IMG/VR virus record: IMGVR_UViG_3300005829_000010
Coordinates: 1-20,036 of that record
Source of the DNA: a virus
Strand: one strand, 5' to 3'
Length of the DNA: 20,036 nt
In this document: positions 1 to 7,111 of the stretch, one piece after another
Numbering within the stretch: the first letter of the stretch is position 1
How the letters are laid out: each line of letters opens with the position of its first letter
Made by a program: the position numbers and the translations under genes
The notes under the pieces: generated by a model
Database searches by the model: none
What the model saw: only the letters and a program-made list of their open reading frames with translations
What the model was told of the DNA's origin: nothing

Positions 1-676
1 CTGCCACTAACGCTGATGCTTGTCCTCCTGCATCACGAGGACCATACTTGCCCATCTTGAGGTTCTCATAGTGTAGGGCTTGCTGGAAGGGGACAGGAAG
101 GATCTGATCACGGTCTATAGTTTGTGTCGGTACACGCGACTGTCCCTCACCAGGGCTATGATAAAATGAAGGGGCCATGGCATTCGCGTTATATGGATTC
201 ATACGACCCACTTGTGTTGGATCATTCGCAGGATTATGCTGAAGGGAATCAATGTTCCAATCAGGTTGTCCATTAGGGAGCTGGCGATCTGGAACAAGGG
301 ATTGTGGGGCAGACACTGATCCTGGTGTTATGGCACTTCTTGGTAAAGGGATATCAGGATGGAGATCCTGCATATCGCCTACCGTTCCTCCTTGAGCTCG
401 TTTTATTTTTAATTCCAAGTATTCATTATACTTAGGCGCTAATTCCTGCTCTCGGCGAAAAGCCGTGCGTCCCTTTTGGACCCGTGGTGTGACAATCCCC
501 ACTTCATTGAAGAAGTTATCCATCGCATCAGGCGGAGGGAGATCCTTATGCGTCTCAGGAGAAATGAGTTCAAAGAACTGCCGAGGAGTGAAAATCTCAT
601 TTGTCGAAAGTGCTTTCATCACCGCATTCTTATCTGGATTTGCTTTGATCTCACCTTCTTGAAGTAGCTCAGCCAT
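1..676 (-). CDS. Large virion or ejection-type protein, N-terminal part (runs off window)
   Basis: The reading frame is open from ATG 676 to the window edge (225 codons visible, no stop), so the gene is truncated by the window. An AAGGAG lies at 682-687, overlapping the stop codon of the gene before it. Two consecutive ATG codons follow, and the second (676) has the better spacing of 5 nt. The visible N-terminus is mostly charged and helical (MAELLQEGEIKANPDKNAV), with a short segment resembling a small helical domain (TPRQFFELISPETHKDLPPP). After about residue 110 it becomes Pro/Asn/Gln-rich and low in complexity. I recognise no enzymatic motif. It follows a GNAT-like protein and a Gly-rich small protein, in the place where T7-like phages encode a large internal virion protein (gp15 or gp16). 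An ejection role is therefore an inference from position only; a tail-associated protein is equally possible. Confidence 0.7.
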   Translation of the reverse strand, partial: MAELLQEGEIKANPDKNAVMKALSTNEIFTPRQFFELISPETHKDLPPPDAMDNFFNEVGIVTPRVQKGRTAFRREQELAPKYNEYLELKIKRAQGGTVGDMQDLHPDIPLPRSAITPGSVSAPQSLVPDRQLPNGQPDWNIDSLQHNPANDPTQVGRMNPYNANAMAPSFYHSPGEGQSRVPTQTIDRDQILPVPFQQALHYENLKMGKYGPRDAGGQASALVA

Positions 677-685
677 CATGACTCC

Positions 686-1252
686 TTATACAAGCCCTGG
701 TGCTGACCCAGGTCCACCACCAGACATGCCCACATGTTGACTCTCGCCATGGTAGGTTGAAGAACTACCTAACCCAGGAGCTGACGCAGACAATGGCGAC
801 ATCAGATAGCCTAATCGGTTCATCTTTAACTGTTCAGGGAGATAGTTCTTATACTTCGAGAACTCGGTAATCAAGGGAGCTAAGAACTGCCCAATATTTT
901 GTAAGGCCCCACCCACAATCCCAGAGGTATTTTGTGGTTGGAGATTCCCTGTCATGGCTCCACCCGCTGACGCATTGGCAAACATTTTATTCCCATATCC
1001 CTGGAGTGCCATGGTCACTTCAGGGGGAAGGCCATTAACAGTTGGTGTCAATTCATCAGCAGACTTCCCTTGAAAGTACCCATAGCGGGAGTCTGCGGTG
1101 TCAGATGCTGTCTGAAATCCCTTCGCAGCTAAGTCTGAATACCCTTTCGCAAACTCAGGAAATTGATTGGTCCCCCGTAATCCACTGTATGATTGACTAT
1201 CTTGACTGGATGTGCTTTCACTAAATCCACCACCACCTGCGCCAACTCCCAT
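686..1252 (-). CDS. Gly/Ser-rich virion protein, possible internal protein (gp14-like position)
   Basis: This 188-residue protein starts MGVGAGGGGFSESTSSQDSQ. The frame extends five codons upstream to 1267, but GGAGG at 1261-1265 lies inside that extension with ideal spacing to ATG 1252. That ATG also overlaps the previous stop codon as TAATG, so I choose 1252. The ends are Gly/Ser-rich and flexible. The centre (residues about 30-150) is predicted helical, with an Ala/Gly segment NASAGGAMTGN and a more hydrophobic stretch IVGGALQNIGQFLAPLITEF at about 110-130 that could associate with membrane. T7 gp14, an internal virion protein of 196 residues, sits in the same place between gp13 and gp15. 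Similar length, order and composition make an ejection-protein role plausible, but I see no sequence motif that proves it. Confidence 0.6.
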   Translation of the reverse strand: MGVGAGGGGFSESTSSQDSQSYSGLRGTNQFPEFAKGYSDLAAKGFQTASDTADSRYGYFQGKSADELTPTVNGLPPEVTMALQGYGNKMFANASAGGAMTGNLQPQNTSGIVGGALQNIGQFLAPLITEFSKYKNYLPEQLKMNRLGYLMSPLSASAPGLGSSSTYHGESQHVGMSGGGPGSAPGLV

Positions 1253-1674
1253 TATAAGGCCCTCCATTGAGAGGTTTCAGTCCATCTCGTTGATTTCATT
1301 GATGGTATTGCTCTTGCTCGGTGAGAAAACTGTGCGCCTTGATCCTTCCCCCACTGCTCGCATTCCTGCCATACCTGCGTGATGTCCCGTTTAGGGCAGT
1401 TTTCTCGTGCAAACCAGGCCCACTCGGTCATGATCAAGGGGTGAGGAGGGGTCAGTGTTTTCACGAGCGCCACAGCACAGAAACTGTGTACTTGCTGACC
1501 GTCCTGGGCATGTTTCACGGCAATGTAATACCCAGGTTTCTCAGAAACCAGGAGTAGGTGCGTGGCCAGCATCTCGTAATTCCATTCAACTTGCACCCCG
1601 CCAAAGCAGGTCTTTTGCTTGCCTGCATACCAAAGCTGAGCAATCTGAGGAATGTCTTGCTGTTGCATCCTCAT
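1252..1674 (-). CDS. GNAT-like small virion-module protein (gp13-like position)
   Basis: This 140-residue protein has an acetyltransferase-like layout. The opening MRMQQQDIPQIAQLWYAGKQ resembles the first strand and helix of GNAT folds. A central strand pair reads PGYYIAVKHAQ then HSFCAVALVKTL. Near the C-terminus, after TEWAWFARENCPKRDITQVW, the helix continues into EQWGKDQGAQ, the place of the usual acetyl-CoA-binding loop and the helix after it. The canonical Q/RxxGxG/A loop is not obvious (CPKRDITQVW occupies that place), so catalytic activity is doubtful. T7 gp13, a 138-residue internal protein, has a similar GNAT-like fold by my recollection and a matching map position. The start ATG overlaps the collar gene's stop as ATGA and lacks a clear Shine-Dalgarno, so translation is probably coupled. 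The fold assignment is moderate; a virion role is inferred. Confidence 0.6.
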   Translation of the reverse strand: MRMQQQDIPQIAQLWYAGKQKTCFGGVQVEWNYEMLATHLLLVSEKPGYYIAVKHAQDGQQVHSFCAVALVKTLTPPHPLIMTEWAWFARENCPKRDITQVWQECEQWGKDQGAQFSHRARAIPSMKSTRWTETSQWRAL

Positions 1675-2633
1675 GTTTTAATGATATAATTTGCCGTGAG
1701 AAAGGGATTCATGATGTTCATAGCTGCATTATTACCTGTTGATTGGGAGACACTGGAACGTAAGGTATTTGCCGAAGAAGTAGCGTAGCCCTCACTAGAC
1801 CCTGAACCTGCAATACCAAGTGTTTGGGTATCCGCTGTGGTGGCATGTGTATGAGCCAACTGTTCCGTTTTGTTCATGGCGTGTGTTGCTTCTCCCCCAT
1901 ACTCACCTAATGTACGTGTCGGTAAGGTATGTGTTAAGGTCCACACAGGACTACTTTTTGCAGTAAAATCAATCGCCGTAGCATTTTGAGCATTAGCGAG
2001 ACTTGACGCCAATTTCACAGTGGTAGTCGTATCACGAATAATATAATAGGTATTCCCTGATGTCAATCCTGTAATGGTTCCAGAGGACAAGGTAAAGACA
2101 ACTACCATACCAGTAATCCAGGTGACTGTATTTGAGGTCACTGCAAGGGTATCTCCTGCCGTTGACACTCCAGAATCAGTTCCTGTGGCTACCAGAGTGC
2201 TCGTTCCTGCTCCAATGATCATACGACTATAGCCTTTCGGGATACCAAACGTCGTACTCCCGTCCCCAGCGCCCCAGGTTGTCCCATAAGCCGCAAACAA
2301 TCCTGGATACGTCGTCCGACTCTTATCAACCCCATCAGCCATGATAAACCCTGTGGGAGCTGACACCCCCCCATATGGCCAGATGACCCCAGCAGGGATG
2401 ACAATTCCCGCAGGAGACATTTGTACCGCTAACCGAGCAACGAGATCCGCAAGACTTCCTTTGAGAGCGGTTCCTGTTCCCAGGATTGCTTCAATTTGTA
2501 GAATGGCCGCAGCCAGTCCATTTGGGTGTTTGGCATCAACAGGTGTGAGCAGAGAATTATTAACGACCGTTGTTGCCGTATCGTTCACTCCTGATGCGTA
2601 TGTTGACGATCCACTAAGGATAAGATCAGACAT
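1671..2633 (-). CDS. Tail collar / short tail fibre protein with HxH tip motif
   Basis: A 320-residue protein with a recognisable phage tail-collar segment at about residues 78-143: PAGVIWPYGG, APTGFIMADG, then YPGLFAAYGTTWGAGDGSTT and FGIPKGYSRMIIGAG. The N-terminal 75 residues (VDAKHPNGLAAAI, LADLVARLAV) form a helical lead-in of a kind common in fibre proteins of environmental phages. Residues about 152-239 look like an inserted beta domain (DTLAVTSNTVTWITGMVVVF, TSGNTYYIIRD, VKLASSLANAQNATAIDF). The C-terminal tip has HTH at 261-263, the HxH pattern that binds iron in T4 gp37-type fibre tips, and closes with MNPFLTANYIIKT. Likely role: distal fibre or receptor contact. AGGAG overlaps the previous stop codon and sits 6 nt before ATG 2633. 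Confidence in the collar call is high; the receptor is unknown. Confidence 0.88.
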   Translation of the reverse strand: MSDLILSGSSTYASGVNDTATTVVNNSLLTPVDAKHPNGLAAAILQIEAILGTGTALKGSLADLVARLAVQMSPAGIVIPAGVIWPYGGVSAPTGFIMADGVDKSRTTYPGLFAAYGTTWGAGDGSTTFGIPKGYSRMIIGAGTSTLVATGTDSGVSTAGDTLAVTSNTVTWITGMVVVFTLSSGTITGLTSGNTYYIIRDTTTTVKLASSLANAQNATAIDFTAKSSPVWTLTHTLPTRTLGEYGGEATHAMNKTEQLAHTHATTADTQTLGIAGSGSSEGYATSSANTLRSSVSQSTGNNAAMNIMNPFLTANYIIKT

Positions 2634-2641
2634 GCTCGCTC

Positions 2642-4285
2642 CTACGGTTTGGTTCGCTGTGGTTTCGCAATCATCCAGAGATGGCTTAAAACAAACTCAC
2701 TCCCAGTATGCTCAATACGAGGACTAAAATAATGGGCATGGGTTTCATAGTTGACCAGTGATTCTTGGCTTAACCCATCAAAGGACCCATACAGTGTTCC
2801 ATTCCCATACAGTGTGCCATCCCCATAGAAATGGACCACAGAGGACTCATAATCGACAGGCAAGACCTCAAAGGTCTGTGGACTCATCAGGGCTTGTCGT
2901 AAACTAAACAAGGTGAGAGTTGGGTTCACCGCTGAAACATTCGTTTCTATGTGCGTTTCTTGGTGATACTTCTGGTGAGCAGGAAGACCAAAGGACTTAT
3001 AATACGGTTGGTAGGTCATGGAAATTGCTGTAGACGTAGACTCACCAACATGATCCACGAATACGGATGGGACCCGTAGTTGATACAGCATACTCAAGTT
3101 ATCGGGATTGCCTTCTCCCCCAATCACTTGGTTGTCTCCTTGTTGGTTTTCGACCCACGCACAGTTCAGCGTCTGCCCAATCATGGGTCCATACCAGACA
3201 GGCCCACGATCAGGGTGTTCTTGGAGTGATCGTGTATCAAGCCACCATTGAATTGACGTGTACTGGTTCGTTCCAATGGGGATAGCAAGCATCAACCGTT
3301 CATTGTGATAGACCATCCACGCTTTATCCAGCGCCGCACGGTAGGCACTTTCAAGCCCTGCGGTACTTACGGTGGATTGAAGTTTGTCCCCCACGAACCG
3401 TCCTGTAAGCGCATTCGTGGGAATCCAGTATACGTTATAGTCTGATGTGAGCCAAAAAATACCTACATTTGGAACCGCACAAACACTTCGAGGGCTGGCA
3501 GTGCCGACGGTCCCATCGAGGATCACGATCTTTGTGTCCAATCCTGTTGAAGGAGAAAGACTGGTCACGTCATCCCCAAAGTCTGTGCCTGTAATGAGAT
3601 AATAGGCACGTTCTTGAAAGGCCAGGGCACCAGGGTAGATGGTATCCTGCCCATAAATGGTATATGGGTAGATCGCCGTAAATAGCCCAGGCCGTTGTGG
3701 ACGGTACGTGGCCCAACTACTATTGTTGGACCAGATATTATCGACACGGGCATTCGTCCGTTCAATACCATTGCCCGTAATGGCAAGCAGTCGATCTAAA
3801 ATAGGAACCACATCAGTCTTGGGAATAATGGTATGCACGTTTGGGGTCAACGTGGTTCCATCAAACTTGGCGAGTGCATCTGTCCCATTGGTGATATACA
3901 CGCTGTCCGTGATCGACCAGGTTGAGAAGTAGGTTGTTAAATCAGGCGTTCGACTTGTCGTCAAGACAGTTTCAACACCACTATTACTAATTGTACTCAC
4001 GGCATTATGATATGCGGTAAGGCGATAACTAACCGCTCCGCTTCGTCCTTGATAGTACTTATGTCCACCAAGGATTGGATAGGTACGAGTGGGATTCCCA
4101 GCACCGAGACTATTGGCAAACAATCGCTGGCACCCACGGCGAATCCGCACTCCTCCATAGAACTCACAGTTTTGCATCAGCCGTGCTTCACCAGAAACAA
4201 GATTCTCTTCACTTGCACGGAGGTTTACGCCATAAATTGGGTCTTGAAAGGCCGCAGCACTTTCTGAGAATTGGTCTCGTAACAT
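2642..4285 (-). CDS. Tail nozzle / DNA-stabilisation-like protein
   Basis: A 547-residue beta-rich protein. The N-terminus carries the pattern GVNLRASEENLVSGEARLMQ followed by NCEFYGGVRIRRGCQRL, typical of podovirus tail-hub, nozzle or packaged-DNA stabilisation proteins. In those, an early G-x-N-L-R then E-A-x-x-x-x-N then R-x-R-G motif precedes a beta-propeller. The rest alternates short strands and loops with many aromatic residues (YYQGRSGAVSYRLTAYHNAV, ERAYYLITGTD, NVGIFWLTSDYNVYWIP), consistent with propeller blades. A Gly/Tyr duplication FYGDGTLYGNGTLYGSFDG lies at about 488-506. The gene starts immediately after the stop of the adaptor-like gene (TAA then ATG, no gap) with only a weak Shine-Dalgarno, so coupling is likely. 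Position after the adaptor and before the collar fits a protein at the end of a short tail. Family naming is by pattern only. Confidence 0.65.
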   Translation of the reverse strand: MLRDQFSESAAAFQDPIYGVNLRASEENLVSGEARLMQNCEFYGGVRIRRGCQRLFANSLGAGNPTRTYPILGGHKYYQGRSGAVSYRLTAYHNAVSTISNSGVETVLTTSRTPDLTTYFSTWSITDSVYITNGTDALAKFDGTTLTPNVHTIIPKTDVVPILDRLLAITGNGIERTNARVDNIWSNNSSWATYRPQRPGLFTAIYPYTIYGQDTIYPGALAFQERAYYLITGTDFGDDVTSLSPSTGLDTKIVILDGTVGTASPRSVCAVPNVGIFWLTSDYNVYWIPTNALTGRFVGDKLQSTVSTAGLESAYRAALDKAWMVYHNERLMLAIPIGTNQYTSIQWWLDTRSLQEHPDRGPVWYGPMIGQTLNCAWVENQQGDNQVIGGEGNPDNLSMLYQLRVPSVFVDHVGESTSTAISMTYQPYYKSFGLPAHQKYHQETHIETNVSAVNPTLTLFSLRQALMSPQTFEVLPVDYESSVVHFYGDGTLYGNGTLYGSFDGLSQESLVNYETHAHYFSPRIEHTGSEFVLSHLWMIAKPQRTKP

Positions 4286-5152
4286 TTAATCTCGATATCC
4301 TACTTGGACCACACGACTCGTTTGAGATCCTAGTGCATCAAGCATATAGTTATAGACTTGCAGTTCTTTTTGATAACGGTCTTCATCGAATCGCTGCATG
4401 GACTTCACCGTGATACCTTGTATCCATACCGAACGCCATTCTGTTAGCAACTGGGTAAATAACGTACTTGATTCATCCAGTGAACTCAGGTCAACCCAAT
4501 AGCGATTGATCAACCCATAGGTTGATTTATCAGGTACAGGATACAGCAGGAACTCCTGCCCTGAAAGTGACGCAAGTACTGGAGTACCAATGGTCGTTGG
4601 GGCATCCAACCGATCAAACTCTGTGGTTATGTCACTCGGCCAAAGTTGTGTATACTGGGTGACAATGAGGTACGTGGTCCCCACAGTGGGGGCACTTAAC
4701 CACTCAAGGTCAAGGGTGGCTGTTTTGGTGGCAGGTGTATAGGCAATAATCTCCCGATATTGCTCAATCCCAGGTTCACTGGTAAGCAGGACATACTTGC
4801 CGATAATACTCTCTTCCGTGACATCTAATGTTGCCGCAAAGATAATGGATGTGGCTGACCCACCTTGACACGTCCCTCGAAGGCTATCAGGTCCATCCAG
4901 TAACGTAATCGACTGTTGCTCATTATGGTCAGGAGGAATGGCATAGCGTTGTTGCCCGCGAGTGGTAACGGTCGTTGCAGTGGCCAGTAAGTTTGGATGG
5001 GTAGCTGCGACAAGCATCAAATCCGCTTTGACTTCCTGTAACTGATGATCCAAAGCTTCTTGGATTTGTGTACTTGAAGGGGTCGTGCGTCCTGCACGTT
5101 TGAGAGCTTGCGTGACAAGGCTTGTGGGGGTGGGTGAGACTGGCACAGCCAT
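4286..5152 (-). CDS. Head-tail adaptor-like (connector) protein
   Basis: A 288-residue protein. The N-terminal helices TSLVTQALKRAGRTTPSSTQ and EALDHQLQEVKADLMLVAAT match the common opening of podovirus adaptor proteins (ALKRAG followed by an AL...L...L helix). The C-terminal half contains LASLSGQEFLLYPVPDKSTY, then NRYWVDLSSLDESSTLFTQL, then a helical end with W-x-x-x-W and DRYQKELQVYNYMLDAL. This order (strand, YPxPD turn, RYW strand, helix with D-x-Y-x-x-E) is what I associate with gp4/gp11-type ring proteins that bind under the portal. A beta insertion (about 95-165) is Ser/Thr/Ile-rich. It is followed without a gap by the nozzle-like gene. I infer that it builds the ring joining portal to tail. 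The exact family (P22 gp4-like or T7 gp11-like) cannot be fixed without a profile search. Confidence 0.6.
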   Translation of the reverse strand: MAVPVSPTPTSLVTQALKRAGRTTPSSTQIQEALDHQLQEVKADLMLVAATHPNLLATATTVTTRGQQRYAIPPDHNEQQSITLLDGPDSLRGTCQGGSATSIIFAATLDVTEESIIGKYVLLTSEPGIEQYREIIAYTPATKTATLDLEWLSAPTVGTTYLIVTQYTQLWPSDITTEFDRLDAPTTIGTPVLASLSGQEFLLYPVPDKSTYGLINRYWVDLSSLDESSTLFTQLLTEWRSVWIQGITVKSMQRFDEDRYQKELQVYNYMLDALGSQTSRVVQVGYRD

Positions 5153-5162
5153 ACGGGGCTCC

Positions 5163-6386
5163 TTACACTCCTGGTGACCCTTGTTGGGTATCCCATGTTG
5201 AGGTTCGATTGGGTTGGCGTGACACCGCAGCAGGCTGAACAGACTGCCGTCTCCATCGGCCTCTATGAGAGGACCGGAGGTTGACTATGGTACCTAGTAC
5301 CGTATAACTTCCACTTTCAACAGAGAAATGTGTTGAACGGAGAAACACATCAGGAGAGACAATGGTATATTGCCCAGGCCCTGCGTCCACATAACTGATT
5401 CGCTGAAGTGTCGTAACAGGACTTGCGACGAGGTACACCCCTTTCTTTGCAATAAGATTATAGATGCTACGTCGAGGAACCGCCGCACTTCCTGAGAGTC
5501 CATAGGTGCCTGAGACAGCTGTTAATTGTCGTGCAACTTGTCTGAAAATAACATCTGTACCCGTGAGATAGTATGCTCCTGGAGCCGCGACTTCTTTGAA
5601 CCGAACTGCTGTTCCTGACTGCGTATACGAGCCACTGGTTGCTGTGAGTAATCGAGTAGGTCTAAGCGTACTATTGGTACCTGTGAGTACATAACTATCA
5701 GTATTGATGACCATGACATAATCCGACGATGTGCTTCGTCGAAGTGTCGTAATGGCCCCTGTAATACTATAGCTGGTACTGGCAGCAGGAAAATGACGGG
5801 ATTGTTCTAAGCGAGTTGCCGTGCCCCCTATAAATTCATATGTCCCTGCACTTGCAACAAGGTTTTTCCCTTTACGGAATATAACAGTTGTTCCTGTAAG
5901 TTGATAGTCACCTGAGTCACTGGGTCTCTCATACAGAAGTCCAACTGCCTGACCAGTTACACTGTAACTACCACCAACTGTGGAACTACTCAACCCCAGG
6001 GTGAATCGGTCCAGCGTAGCCGCTGTGCCGGTATAGGCATACGCTCCTGTTCCTGTAACAAGAGCAGTACTCAGTTGGACATTTGTGCCAATCAGCGCAT
6101 AGGACCCTGTGGCACTCGCAAACACCAAGCGATTCGTTTTTGAGAGGGTAACCGCCGATCCATTCAGGAGGTACCCAGCAGGTTCTGTGGCAATACGGCG
6201 AGTTTGGATAGCGGTCCCTGTGACCGTGTAGCTTCCAGAAACCGCTGTAACCCCTTTTCCAAGGATTGTCCCAGCTGTTGATCCAGTGAGTGTATAACTC
6301 CCTGCGGCAATAATGAGGGCAACCGCAGTCGCTGACGCTGCTCCAACAAGTGTATAAGCACCAGCATTACAAACAAGACTTGCCAT
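5163..6386 (-). CDS. Tandem-repeat beta protein, 17 copies of a G-S-Y-T-L-T-G-T unit
   Basis: A 407-residue protein built almost wholly of tandem units of about 18-25 residues, with core G-[ST]-Y-x-[LV]-[TI]-G-[TS]-x-[AV]-x-[LF]-R followed by a variable Arg/Leu/Ala spacer. I count 17 units between residues 9 and 373, for example GSYTLTGSTAGTI, GAYAYTGTAATLDR, GDYQLTGTTVIFRKG, GTYGLSGSAAVPRR and GSYTVLGTIVNLRSS. The last 34 residues are a different, basic tail (HRGRWRRQSVQPAAVSRQPN). The regular aromatic and glycine spacing suggests a beta-solenoid or a string of beta-hairpins. No catalytic motif is present. A second gene at 12311-12895 carries 7 units and the gene just upstream (6395-7063) ends in one unit. 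An AAAGGA precedes ATG 6386. Its place before the adaptor gene suggests a virion appendage, but the function is unknown. Confidence 0.75.
   Translation of the reverse strand: MASLVCNAGAYTLVGAASATAVALIIAAGSYTLTGSTAGTILGKGVTAVSGSYTVTGTAIQTRRIATEPAGYLLNGSAVTLSKTNRLVFASATGSYALIGTNVQLSTALVTGTGAYAYTGTAATLDRFTLGLSSSTVGGSYSVTGQAVGLLYERPSDSGDYQLTGTTVIFRKGKNLVASAGTYEFIGGTATRLEQSRHFPAASTSYSITGAITTLRRSTSSDYVMVINTDSYVLTGTNSTLRPTRLLTATSGSYTQSGTAVRFKEVAAPGAYYLTGTDVIFRQVARQLTAVSGTYGLSGSAAVPRRSIYNLIAKKGVYLVASPVTTLQRISYVDAGPGQYTIVSPDVFLRSTHFSVESGSYTVLGTIVNLRSSHRGRWRRQSVQPAAVSRQPNRTSTWDTQQGSPGV
5268..6362 (-). repeat. 17-unit protein-level tandem repeat array
   Basis: The units are 18-26 codons long and differ widely at the DNA level, so this is an old array held by selection on the protein rather than a recent DNA duplication. 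The conserved positions are Gly, an aromatic (almost always Tyr), Thr/Ser-Gly, and a Leu/Phe-Arg pair. Unit 12 is the shortest and units 6 and 10 the longest. The boundary with the basic tail is near 5268. Confidence 0.75.
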
Positions 6387-6394
6387 GTAATCCT

Positions 6395-7063
6395 TTATTT
6401 ACGGTAGCGAAGCCATGTCGTAGCACCGATTCGTAAAACCATAGCAATACCAGTGGAAACATATTCACCAGTGGCAGCAAGGATGGACTTGCTTGCGAGG
6501 TTGCCACCTTCCCAGGCGGATAATCCATTACCGCTAGTTGAGGTAGAGGAATGCCCGACGCCTGCACGCCCAGACGCAATCGGAGAGGTATCCGTCCCAG
6601 AGGCAAACGTGGAGCCATTTTTTTTCAGCACCCAGTCCGCATTGGCTCCGTTCGTCATAATGGACAGATAGAGCGTGTCGCCGGAGGTAAACGTCGTGCC
6701 AGCCCCAGACGATAAAGAGGTAAACGTGCCTGCCACCTTCCGCCCCAATTCATACCCTGAACCATTGCCAACCACACGATAATACGTCCTGGTCGCGCCA
6801 GTGGCCGCACGACAGGTCGGCCCAAATCCCGCACCCACGCCGTCAGACGACGTAGTTCCAAAGGTGACTTGACCGTACTGATCGTCGGGCCAAGAGACCG
6901 TGTTGTTGGTCTCAGACGAATCTCTAGTCACATCCGATGCAACTGCTCGGTTCGAGGCAATATCCAGTCCGTCTGGGCCTGATTCTCCCGTACACTCATC
7001 CCAATTCGTCCCAAGATCGGCGGCATCCGCACGGGTGAAATTATCGGTCGCTAAGATAGCCAT
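6395..7063 (-). CDS. LamG / concanavalin-like jelly-roll protein with one C-terminal repeat unit
   Basis: This 222-residue protein begins MAILATDNFTRADAADLGTN, the usual opening of phage- and bacteria-borne concanavalin-like domains (DxFxRADxxxLGxxW). It continues with strand-like segments (QYGQVTFG, RTYYRVVGNGSGYELGRKV, SGDTLYLSIM, WVLKKNGSTFASGTDTSPI, SGRAGVGHSS) that fit a jelly-roll binding domain of about 190 residues. Residues 194-212 are ILAATGEYVSTGIAMVLRI, one clear copy of the repeat of the next gene downstream. The region encoding the jelly roll is GC-rich (lines 6541 and 6781 count about 63 and 68 percent), while the repeat copy is not (line 6421, about 43 percent). No Shine-Dalgarno is visible before ATG 7063. 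A likely role is glycan binding on the virion surface. That role is inferred from fold type; the ligand is unknown. Confidence 0.65.
   Translation of the reverse strand: MAILATDNFTRADAADLGTNWDECTGESGPDGLDIASNRAVASDVTRDSSETNNTVSWPDDQYGQVTFGTTSSDGVGAGFGPTCRAATGATRTYYRVVGNGSGYELGRKVAGTFTSLSSGAGTTFTSGDTLYLSIMTNGANADWVLKKNGSTFASGTDTSPIASGRAGVGHSSTSTSGNGLSAWEGGNLASKSILAATGEYVSTGIAMVLRIGATTWLRYRK
6428..6484 (-). repeat. Single copy of the G-x-Y-x-x-T-G repeat at the end of the jelly-roll protein
   Basis: The segment ILAATGEYVSTGIAMVLRI matches the unit of the downstream 17-copy array (A-A-x-G-x-Y-x-x-T-G-x-x-x-x-L-R). It lies at the point where base composition changes from about 43 percent GC to over 55 percent, so it may mark a recombination joint. 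Confidence 0.65.
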
Positions 7064-7111
7064 GCTAGGTGTTCAGTTTCGTCAGATGATTGAATACCGT
7101 GACAACTTTCA

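Noticed and set aside
1253-1267. Start at 1267 for the Gly-rich protein
   Set aside because: The extension contains the GGAGG that serves the ATG at 1252.
5268-6362. CRISPR array suggested by regular periodicity
   Set aside because: The period exists only at the protein level. DNA units differ and lie within one continuous coding frame.
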